Below, piece by piece: positions 18,701 to 24,950 of a DNA stretch of 57,197 nucleotides (positions are counted from its first letter, which is position 1; every line of letters begins with the position of its first letter). The stretch spans positions 13,515-70,711 of the forward strand of contig PMTR01000168.1 in NCBI GenBank assembly GCA_003167255.1, in the 5' to 3' direction. The notes under the pieces are model-generated. The model made no database searches, was not told where the DNA came from, and saw only the letters and a list, made by a program, of their open reading frames with translations. A program made the position numbers and the translations under genes. This stretch comes from Bryobacterales bacterium (GTDB taxonomy: Bacteria > Acidobacteriota > Terriglobia > Bryobacterales > Bryobacteraceae).

Positions 18701-19336
18701 ATATCCAACCTCCCAACCCAAAAGGCGATAACCAGCAATGAGCAGCCGTTCGCCCTGGTGGTGGCGCTCAACTATCAGCTTCCAGCGGTTAGTTCCAGCC
18801 GCTTCTTGCGCGCCGCAGTCCGCGACTGGACCCTTAGCACTATCGTGAAGTACGCAACCGGCCTGCCCATTCCGACACCGGCGTCGACCAACAATCTCAG
18901 TTCTGTGTTGTTCCAAACCGCCACTGTCAACAGGGTGGCAGGCGTGCCGTTGTTCCTGCAGGACCTCAACTGCCACTGCATCGATCCCTACCAGAATCTC
19001 GTGCTGAACCCCGCCGCGTGGGCCCAGCCGGCCGCGGGGCAGTTCGGAACAGCCGCCCCTTATTACAACGACTTCCGGTATGAACGGCGTCCCAGTGAAC
19101 AGGCGTCGCTCGGCAGGATCTTCCGTATCCGGGAAAAGATGAGCTTGCAGATCCGGGCGGAGTTCTTTAACATTTTCAACCGTACGTACATGAACAATCC
19201 AGTTGCCACCAATCCCCTGGCGACAACCACCCACAATGCTGCGGGGCAACTTACCGGAGGGTTTGGCTATATCAACCCCGGAACCGTGCAGGATAATCCG
19301 AGAAATGGACAGATTGTGGCCCGATTCCGCTTCTAA
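15779..19336 (+). CDS. TonB-dependent receptor, Oar-like
   Basis: A 1185-residue outer-membrane receptor of the large Oar-like class that is greatly expanded in acidobacteria and is thought to import oligomeric substrates with TonB energy. Signal peptide about 1-18 (cut after LLFAQ). Residues about 22-105 are a carboxypeptidase-regulatory-like beta sandwich (GVITGTVTDAGGAVVPNA). The plug follows, with the region from NLNGAPQNSFNIQIEGM to APEYGQVAGG, then a 22-strand barrel ending in GQIVARFRF with a terminal Phe. The start at 15779 follows GGGGAGAGGTAAGGAC. It is divergent from the GntR gene with a shared putative operator, and a cytochrome c and an MmgE/PrpD gene follow. It probably takes up the compound degraded by the local pathway. 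Confidence 0.92.
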   Translation: MRILFVLTGFTVATLLFAQNDRGVITGTVTDAGGAVVPNAAIAAVNKENGEQFKVVTTPTGNYTLTQMPAGIYDVSVEVLGFSKFIQVGIRVFVGETARVDVTMKVGAATDSVTVMADAALLKTESAEQSSTIAVETLNDLPMNFGAGGNSSAAGVRNALTLITLVPTGVFSGYSSINLNGAPQNSFNIQIEGMQANNSRLAIRQDQVQPSVESLQEVSVLTSNFAPEYGQVAGGFFNYVVKSGSNQVHGSVFEYLVNEDLGAGIPFTSSGVGGHLLRPPNRRNDFGGNVGGPVWIPKLYNGRNKTFFFFSYEEFYQSQGLTGLTNVPTAAMRNGDFSAALTGKSLGKDPTGANIAENTIYDPTNFVTTASGQVVTIPFPLNQVPQPRMDLVALKIQALIPQPTGAGILNNWTQNYTALTKEYIPSLKIDQSFNNQGKLSFYWSQYKGPHYNGLDGLPVPITQQRFIQTLTSTYRLNYDQPLTPTWLVHLGVGYLDHYNTDCGLPAVEGYDPVAGLGLVGAVYGKGFPAISGLNSTNGGGMALGMGSVNCQPIEVYKPTAVANTSLVHGNHTFKIGGDWRIDALTSGTSGAYGSYTFSGAQTGLPYTQGQTIGGSTVGLPYASFLLGLVNTASVSNPALPQTRKASWAGYLQDNWKVTRKLTLDYGLRYDLQGAGDEIHHRVSAFSASIPNPSAGGLLGATVYEGSSPGACNCIFTKPYPDAFGPRFGAAYQIAPKTVLRGGFGFTYAQTGGGQATNQATLGAGGWNTLAFSNPTYGSPASLLKNGLTYKLSDLFNSTLNAGVRPQPGQIQSPSAEIDHNAGRPPRVSQWNVSLQREITKDLVIEAAYVGNRGVWLEQDAQENLNALTPARLATFGLDITNAANRTLLTSTVASAAVIAAGFKAPYAGFPTTQTLAQALRPYPQFSTISVVGAALGRSWFDSLQMKLTKRLSHGLDVQSNFVWLKNEGSANNNDISNLPTQKAITSNEQPFALVVALNYQLPAVSSSRFLRAAVRDWTLSTIVKYATGLPIPTPASTNNLSSVLFQTATVNRVAGVPLFLQDLNCHCIDPYQNLVLNPAAWAQPAAGQFGTAAPYYNDFRYERRPSEQASLGRIFRIREKMSLQIRAEFFNIFNRTYMNNPVATNPLATTTHNAAGQLTGGFGYINPGTVQDNPRNGQIVARFRF

Positions 19337-19344
19337 AACCAATC

Positions 19345-19397
19345 GAGGAGGGCCAAGGCCCGCTGACCACCAGTGTGATGGGGGTCAAGCCCTCCTC
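19345..19397 (+). terminator. possible stem-loop terminator after the TonB gene
   Basis: Nine-base perfect arms GAGGAGGGC and GCCCTCCTC with a 35-base loop, eight bases after the TonB stop. There is no U-run, so it may be an attenuating or processing hairpin before the cytochrome gene. Confidence 0.4.
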
Positions 19398-19424
19398 TGT
19401 TCTTGAAAGGACGATTGAACAGAG

Positions 19425-19847
19425 ATGCGGTTAAGACCTCACTATTTCATAGTTGGATCTCTTTTGGTGTTGAGCGCCTCCCTCCATGCGCAGAGCAAGC
19501 AGGTCAAGACCGAAAACATTCAACCCACTACGGCCCGGACAGGCGCCGACCTGTTCCGCGAATTCTGCGCCGTCTGCCACGGCGTGGACGCCAAAGGCAA
19601 CGGCCCGGCCGCCGATGCCCTGAAAACCAGGCCTTCCGACCTGACGCAGATCAGCCGCCGGAATGGCAGCAAATTCCCGACTGTGCGGATGCACCGGTTT
19701 GTTAGCGGCGAAGACGCGGTGGCCGCCCACGGCAGTCGCGATATGCCCACCTGGGGCAACGCGTTCAAGTCCATCAGCGCGGATGCCGCTTCCGCCGAGA
19801 TGCGCGTGAACGTCCTGGTGGAATACCTCCAGAAGATTCAAAAGTAG
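19425..19847 (+). CDS. periplasmic c-type cytochrome
   Basis: A 140-residue class I monohaem cytochrome c. Signal peptide about 1-22 (cut after SLHAQ). Haem attachment site CAVCH (Cys48, Cys51, His52) in LFREFCAVCHG, and a probable sixth ligand Met in RDMPTWG. The typical C-terminal helix VNVLVEYLQKIQK is present. It lies 88 bases after the TonB receptor gene and before the MmgE/PrpD gene, all on one strand. It likely carries electrons from a periplasmic oxidation, but no partner dehydrogenase is encoded next to it. Confidence 0.88.
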   Translation: MRLRPHYFIVGSLLVLSASLHAQSKQVKTENIQPTTARTGADLFREFCAVCHGVDAKGNGPAADALKTRPSDLTQISRRNGSKFPTVRMHRFVSGEDAVAAHGSRDMPTWGNAFKSISADAASAEMRVNVLVEYLQKIQK

Positions 19848-19958
19848 GCACCGGTTAAGGCCGTTCTTTTCCGTCCAGGGGCGGGGAGGTTGCAGGAAAC
19901 CGGGGGCAGTCAGCGGTCTGGAGACTGCGGTAAGCTGTTGCTCGAAGCATCGAAAAAA

Positions 19959-21455
19959 ATGAGATTGACACGAAGGAAGCTGGCCCAGATGGCAGCTCTG
20001 GGCGCAAACTCCGCATTCCTCGCCAAGAGCCAGGTTGCCGACTTACGGCAGAGCGCGCCGGCCGCCGATCAAGAAGGGCTAACTCGCAGAGTCGCGGAGT
20101 TCATCGTCCGGACCAAGTATGCCGATTTGCCCCAAGAAGTGCTCGACCTGGGCAAGAAATCCATCCTCGATGGCATCGGCCTGGCACTAGTGGGCTCGGT
20201 GGGAGCCATTGGACGTCTCACGCGCACATACTTGCAATCGTTGGGCCTCGCGCGCAATGAGGCGACGATCTGGGGATCCTCGATGAAGTTACCGGTACGG
20301 TTTGCCGCGTTTGCAAATGGGACCGGTATCCACGCCGACGATTACGACGACACGCAGTTGGCCGTGGCCCCGGATCGCGTCTATGGCCTGCTCACTCATC
20401 CCACCGCGCCTTGTCTTTCGGCGGCATGGGCGGTGGCCGAAGCAAAAGGGATGTCCGGGCGAGACCTGATGCTCGCCTACCATCTCGGGATGGAAGTCGA
20501 ATGCAAAATCGCCGAGGCCATTGCCCCGCGTCATTACGAAGATGGATTTCACTCCACCGGGACATGTGGCACATTCGCAGCCGCAGCCGCTGCCATGAAG
20601 CTCCATGGCGCTGACGTGCCGGCCTGCGCCCGCGCGCTGGGCATCGCCGGAAGCCAGTCCGCCGGCTTGCGCGAGAATTTCGGGACAATGACCAAGCCCT
20701 TTCACGCCGGTCGCGCCGCGGAGTCTGGCATCGTCGCAGCCGATCTGGCCACGCTGGGCTGGACCGCCAGCGAACAGATCCTCGAAGCGCCAAGTGGCTT
20801 CTTTCATGCTGCCGGCGGAAGCGGCTATGATGCCGGCGCGATCAAGCTGGCACAACCCTGGACGTTGGTTTCGCCAGGAATTTCGATCAAGCCGTTTCCC
20901 TCCGGTTCCCTGACGCATCCGGCTATGACCGTATTGCTGCGACTCATGCAAGCGAACAACATCACCGCCCAACAGGTCGCACGCCTGGACGTCGGCGCCA
21001 ACCGGAATATGCCCAGTGCGCTCATCCACCACCGGCCTAAGAACGCGCTTCAGGCAAAGTTCAGCATGGAATTCTGTATGGCGGCAATCCTGCTTTACGG
21101 CAGGGCGGGGCTGCGCGAATTCGCCGACGAAGTCGTCAGGCGGCCGGAAGTCCAGGCGATGATCGAGCGCGTCCATTTCAGCGTTCATCCCGAGGCTGAG
21201 AAGGCCGGCTACAACAAGATGACCAGCATCATCGAGATCCGGCTCGTGGACGGCAGGACCATTTCCGGCCGCGCCGATTTCGCTAAGGGGAACCCGGCAG
21301 ACCCCATGACCTACAACGAAGTCGCCGCCAAATTCGCAGACTGTGCCAGATTTGCAAGCTGGCCCAACGACAAGATCGCCGCCATTGTTGAGAACGTGCG
21401 AACGCTCGAAGAAGTCCCCGATGTTCGGACTGTGACCAGGCTTTTTATTGGTTAG
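19959..21455 (+). CDS. MmgE/PrpD family protein with Tat-like leader
   Basis: The MmgE/PrpD family contains 2-methylcitrate dehydratase, immune-responsive gene 1 (cis-aconitate decarboxylase) and iminodisuccinate epimerases. This 498-residue member starts with a twin-arginine-like leader (MRLTRRKLAQMAALGANSAF), unusual for the family, which is mostly cytoplasmic. Family segments: KKSILDGIGLALVGS, the active-site region FANGTGIHADDYDDTQ, HPTAPCLSAAWAVAEA, HSTGTCGTFAAAAAAMKLHG and NFGTMTKPFHAGRAAESG. The start at 19959 is taken because it opens the leader; an extension upstream is in frame but looks non-coding. It probably acts on a small carboxylic acid from the same pathway; the exact reaction is not predictable. 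Confidence 0.85.
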   Translation: MRLTRRKLAQMAALGANSAFLAKSQVADLRQSAPAADQEGLTRRVAEFIVRTKYADLPQEVLDLGKKSILDGIGLALVGSVGAIGRLTRTYLQSLGLARNEATIWGSSMKLPVRFAAFANGTGIHADDYDDTQLAVAPDRVYGLLTHPTAPCLSAAWAVAEAKGMSGRDLMLAYHLGMEVECKIAEAIAPRHYEDGFHSTGTCGTFAAAAAAMKLHGADVPACARALGIAGSQSAGLRENFGTMTKPFHAGRAAESGIVAADLATLGWTASEQILEAPSGFFHAAGGSGYDAGAIKLAQPWTLVSPGISIKPFPSGSLTHPAMTVLLRLMQANNITAQQVARLDVGANRNMPSALIHHRPKNALQAKFSMEFCMAAILLYGRAGLREFADEVVRRPEVQAMIERVHFSVHPEAEKAGYNKMTSIIEIRLVDGRTISGRADFAKGNPADPMTYNEVAAKFADCARFASWPNDKIAAIVENVRTLEEVPDVRTVTRLFIG

Positions 21456-21461
21456 CCGACG

Positions 21462-21483
21462 CCCGGCCACCCTAATAGCCGGG
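21462..21483 (+). terminator. weak hairpin after the MmgE/PrpD gene
   Basis: CCCGGC and GCCGGG arms with a ten-base loop, starting seven bases after the stop codon; only a short TTAA follows, so termination strength is doubtful. Confidence 0.4.
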
Positions 21484-21624
21484 TTAATGCAAGATCATCG
21501 GGGATTTAGCAAGCTCCCGCGTATTCTTCCAGTTGCGTTTGGTTCGAACTGGGTGGTCGGCGTGAGGATTTCGCTTTAGAATATGCATTTTCCGGTTTGT
21601 TTTTTAGTCCCTGCATTTTTTGGC

Positions 21625-21653
21625 TTGACTCAAACGTTGATCTATGATAGAAC
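21625..21653 (+). promoter_or_regulatory. promoter with operator-like palindrome for the propeller gene
   Basis: TTGACT at 21625-21630, a 17-base spacer and TAGAAC at 21648-21653. Within it, TGATCTATGAT (21638-21648) differs by one base from the site at 10490-10500. It leaves a long leader of about 165 bases before the ATG at 21828. Apart from this promoter and the hairpin at 21462, I see nothing in 21456-21827. Confidence 0.45.
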
Positions 21654-21827
21654 ATTAGCGGACGTGAGGGAAGCACGCTAGTCTCCACGAGGGGTAACAA
21701 AGCAGGTTTTTCGCCGGACGATGCCCACCCTGGGAGTCCCCGGCAGCTTGATCGGGATACGTGAAAGAGCGGACTCGGGGTTTCTGCGGCGAGCGCGGTG
21801 GTCCCAAGTTCTTGTCAAGGAGAATCG

Positions 21828-22820
21828 ATGATGAGACGCAGAGAGTTTTTTGGGTTGGCGGCTGGTGCAATTCCGTTGTGCGCCGCAGGTATCGACATCA
21901 CCACCATTAAATCCCGCGGCACGCGGAAACCGGAGATTGTCTACAAATCGCCGTATTCCAAGCCGAACGCGCTGCAAGCGACGAAGGAAGGGTTGTGGGT
22001 CCAGGACCAAGGTGCCTCACCGGAACACGTAACTTTGGTGAACTACGCGGACGGCAAAACTATCCGTGATTTCACCGCGGATATCGTCGGCGCCAGCGGC
22101 GTCACGGTCGATGACGACGGCGTGATGTGGCTCACCTCGACCCACAACTCCCTGATCGTTAGCTGCAGTCCGCAAGACGGGAAGACAATCGCAAAGTACT
22201 GGACTCCGGGCGCTGGCAGAATTTACGCCAAGAAGGGCGATCCGCCGGCCGCACGCAGCCCGCTGACCTCGCCCTTCCCACCTCCTGAAGGCCGGGGCGG
22301 TGGTCAGGGTCAGGGTCGTGGCCGAGGTGACGCTGCTGGTGCCGGCGATGCCGGTGGTGCTGGCGCCGCCGCCGGTGCCGGTGGCGCTGCTGGAGCTGGT
22401 GGCGGACGGGCCGGCGGTGGCGGACGGGGTCGTGGCGGACCTCCGGGACAATTGGCGCTCGACGCAACCACTGGCCTCTCTGGCACGGGTGCTCATGGAA
22501 TTGAGCACCGCGACGGGCTTCTCTATTTCGCCAACCCGCCGGCGCGGCACATCTACGTCATGGAACCGAAGACGTGGGTGGTGCAGGACTGGTGGGAAGT
22601 GCCGGGCAATCGGCCGCACGGCGTCGGCTGGGAAGGCGACACTCTGTGGAACGCCGATTCTAACTTCAGGGCCTTCTTCCGGTTCGATTACAAGACCGGG
22701 AAGATCGTCGAGAAGATTCAATTGACGGAAAAGGACCCGTTGATTCACGGCGTCACGATTCACGACGGCTACATGTGGTATTGCGACGACGTGGGCTACA
22801 TCTGCAACTTCAAGCTGTAG
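21828..22820 (+). CDS. secreted beta-propeller (Vgb/SMP-30-like) protein
   Basis: A 330-residue protein with a Tat-like leader (MMRRREFFGLAAGAIPLCAA). Repeated blades of the type GLWVQDQGASPEH, GVTVDDDGVMWLTSTHNSLI, HGIEHRDGLLYFANPPARHI and HGVGWEGDTLWNADSNFRAF are typical of six-bladed Vgb or SMP-30-type propellers, which may be lactonases, lyases or carriers. Between two blades, about residues 145-205, a Gly/Ala/Arg-rich insert (GRGGGQGQGRGRGDAAGAG and onward) interrupts the fold. GGAG lies five bases before the ATG. Activity is unknown. Confidence 0.75.
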   Translation: MMRRREFFGLAAGAIPLCAAGIDITTIKSRGTRKPEIVYKSPYSKPNALQATKEGLWVQDQGASPEHVTLVNYADGKTIRDFTADIVGASGVTVDDDGVMWLTSTHNSLIVSCSPQDGKTIAKYWTPGAGRIYAKKGDPPAARSPLTSPFPPPEGRGGGQGQGRGRGDAAGAGDAGGAGAAAGAGGAAGAGGGRAGGGGRGRGGPPGQLALDATTGLSGTGAHGIEHRDGLLYFANPPARHIYVMEPKTWVVQDWWEVPGNRPHGVGWEGDTLWNADSNFRAFFRFDYKTGKIVEKIQLTEKDPLIHGVTIHDGYMWYCDDVGYICNFKL

Positions 22821-23089
22821 GACCCGCGGTCAATCAAGAGTAGCAAATGGCTTGCGTGTCTGCAGGTGGAAATGCTCGACGCGCTACAGGTGCCCGCTAA
22901 GGCAATGTGGGCGCGGTTGCCTGGTATTCGAAAAACAAACGGCGGAAGCAAAACTCACGAAGGGGGACGAGATCTGCTCCACTGGAAGATTCGCGCCCGT
23001 GAAATAGCTCGGGGGCTGTCCTGTCACGCGCTGATCGATCTTTTATCTGCTGGGATTTTTCATCGGTAATGAACCGGCGTGGCCGGGAG

Positions 23090-23672
23090 TCGGAGCTGGT
23101 CCACATGATCCTGGCCGGCAGGGGAAACCGAAACACAGCGCCGGCTGAAGGCGTTTCTGGCCGGCGGCGACACCCCGGCGCGGTGGGCATCCACACCGTG
23201 ACGGCGTTTCTGTACAACGGACTGGCGGCCCGCCCCTATTGGAACTCCTCGATCCTGGCGCCCCAGTTTCTGGCATCGGCTTTCTGTTCCGGCCCGGCCA
23301 TTCTGCTGATCATGATTCAGGTGCCGCGGCGGTTTTTACGCGGTTTGAAATTCAGAACGAGGCCATTTGGAAGATCGCCGAGCTGATGGCGTACGCCATG
23401 TTCCTTAACCTCTTCCTGCACGGCGCCGAAGCCTTCAAGGAATTCTATTCCAACACCCAGCACACGCTGTACACGCGTTACTGGTACTTTGGCTTGGGCT
23501 CGCACCATACGCTGGTCCCCTACGCCTGGGCGGCGGTATTCTGCAACGCGTTCGGGCTGTTCATCGTCCCCAAGGCCCGGCGCAACTTTGTGACGTTGAA
23601 TATCGGCTGCCTGGCCATCTGCGCGGGAGTGTACATCGAAAAGGGCATGCACCGTTCTCCGCTACCAGGCTC
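23090..23672 (+). pseudogene. NrfD/PsrC-like membrane subunit, frameshifted fragment
   Basis: One frame reads VGIHTVTAFLYNGLAARPYW, then SSILAPQFLASAFCSG and a helix AILLIMIQVPR; a second frame takes over near 23335 with RFEIQNEAIWKIAELMAYAM, LFLHGAEAFKEFYSNTQH and GLGSHHTLVPYAWAAVF, ending VYIEKGMH. Together these follow the order of helices in NrfD-type quinol-interacting subunits of Mo/W oxidoreductases. The N-terminal helices and the C terminus are missing and the frame is broken, so the gene is dead. The stretch 22821-23089 before it contains nothing I can identify. Confidence 0.7.
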
Positions 23673-23780
23673 TGCGCGCCACTTCGATCGCCCGTAGGCA
23701 GACAGTGGCGCCGGCGCGTCCGACTCGCGATATTCCCCGCGGACTCCGTCGAACACGTAATCGTCCCGTAGTCGAAAATA
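23655..23780 (-). pseudogene. RmlD-like sugar-nucleotide reductase fragment
   Basis: The minus strand reads RDDYVFDGVRGEYRESDAPA followed by PLSAYGRSKWRAE. This is the diagnostic YVFDG and catalytic YxxxK region of dTDP-4-dehydrorhamnose reductases and related NAD-dependent epimerases. Only about 40 residues remain, with no gene around them. Confidence 0.6.
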
Positions 23781-23859
23781 CCGAGCGTTCTGCTGCTCCT
23801 CTCTATCTGGCTGGCCGGTGAGATTGTCGGTAAAGCACCCCAAAAGGGTCTTGATCTGT

Positions 23860-24000
23860 TGACGATCCTTCTTGGCACCATCAAATGCACGCGCGGCGTT
23901 ACCCGTCCTCACGTACTGCGCCTCCATCCCAGCCGCCACAAGCCGCTTTCCCCCCGGCGAGAACGCCGCGGAGAGGATTCCACTCCGGTACCGGGTCGCT
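23860..24000 (-). pseudogene. possible WD40-type repeat fragment
   Basis: The minus strand reads SGILSAAFSPGGKRLVAAGM, close to the blade consensus of WD40-like propellers (AFSPDGKRLAAAG), followed by non-matching sequence. Too short for certainty. Confidence 0.4.
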
Positions 24001-24114
24001 TCGAGACCGGACGACCCCGCATTTGTCCGCCTCAGTCGTGAACCGCGCTGTGGTAAGTTCACTTGCATGGGTCTTTCGTCGAGAATCGGAGGAGTCCTGG
24101 CCGTAAGCCTGCTC

Positions 24115-24602
24115 ACAGACGGAGCGGGTGATCGGCAACGACTGGGTGGTGCGGTATGAAAATCGATTTCTGCAAGTGAACCGGCAAGGAAATCATGGGG
24201 CGCCGGCCAAAGGTAAAGTGGCGGTGTGCGAGTGGCAGGACGGCCGCGTGGAGATCCGGTATCGAGGACAGAAGGTGGACTGGGAGGAAATTGCAGAGCG
24301 GCCGCAACGGGCGGAGACGGAGGCAGCACACAAGGTCGTCATTCCGTACGGCGGCACTCCACCGACAGCAAGCCACCCATGGAAACAGCGCTACGACGGG
24401 ATGCCGGAGCAGAGCCTGGCGAAGCACCAGATCCGCGGCGCGGAAATTGTTCGAGTGGCTCCCCGCGCTACGCCCTAAACGCTCGGCTTACGGCCTCGCA
24501 GGGCTTCGCTTCGGGAGCCGCCATAACAATTGGAAGAGAACCAGGCAAAAGGGACATTTCTAATGAGTTAAGACAGGGGACACTTTAAACGAGGCTTGAC
24601 AA
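24115..24602 (+). mobile_element. ISNCY-like transposase C-terminal remnant and element end
   Basis: The plus frame reads NDWVVRYENRFLQVNRQ, then APAKGKVAVCEWQDGRVEIR and YRGQKVDWEEI, the C-terminal beta-rich part of ISNCY/integrase-core transposases; the DDE core is missing. It continues through GMPEQSLAKHQIRGAE and a non-coding end with GGGACATTTCTAATG and TTTAAACGAGGCTTGACAA. The final 240 bases match, inverted and with an internal deletion, the stretch at 43068-43200. Cassette copy 2 starts about 35 bases after this end. Confidence 0.65.
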
Positions 24603-24630
24603 CGCTGGCCGGCTTGCGAGTCGAAAAGTA

Positions 24631-24682
24631 GCGAGTGAATGTATACTGAACTGTGCCGGGAAGCTCACAATGGAAATCCCGG
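24631..24682 (+). repeat. dispersed start cassette, copy 2
   Basis: TATACT at 24642-24647, GGGAAG, then CACAATGGAAATCCCGG with ATG at 24670, 22 bases after TATACT. It opens the 17-residue uORF that starts the coupled chain leading to the arabinofuranosidase gene. Confidence 0.75.
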
Positions 24683-24723
24683 ATAATACCCGAAACTCTC
24701 GTATCGGAGGCTCGATGCGATAA
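24670..24723 (+). CDS. leader peptide MEIPDNTRNSRIGGSMR
   Basis: A 17-codon ORF starting at the cassette ATG. Its stop TAA shares the A of the next ATG (TAATG at 24721-24725), the classic layout for translational coupling. Its first residues (MEIPDN) come from the repeat and recur, with changes, at other copies. Too short to support a function. Confidence 0.4.
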   Translation: MEIPDNTRNSRIGGSMR

Positions 24724-24950
24724 TGACGAAAGCCGCTGCTGGAGCATCCAGGCACGTGGTGCGAGATGTTGGGCGGGCGCTTGCCGGATGTGTGATCTGG
24801 TTGCTGATCGTATCCGCCTTGCCGCGGCAGGCGGCGGGCCAGGGATGGTCCATCGCCTTACAGGGTTCGAGCAGTTCCATCCGCAGGGACGTCTACCTCC
24901 GGGAAGGAATAGGAGATGCCGGAATAAACCCGGCAAGGCAAATAGGATGA
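24723..24950 (+). CDS. small membrane or secreted protein of unknown function
   Basis: A 75-residue ORF with one hydrophobic segment (RALAGCVIWLLIVSALPRQA) resembling a signal peptide or anchor, followed by a short polar tail. GGAGG lies about 12 bases before the ATG. It starts in a TAATG overlap with the upstream leader and ends in ATGA with the arabinofuranosidase start, so it is placed as the middle link of a coupled chain. No family recognised; its codon use is acceptable but the ORF is short, so it could be only a coupling device. Confidence 0.4.
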   Translation: MTKAAAGASRHVVRDVGRALAGCVIWLLIVSALPRQAAGQGWSIALQGSSSSIRRDVYLREGIGDAGINPARQIG

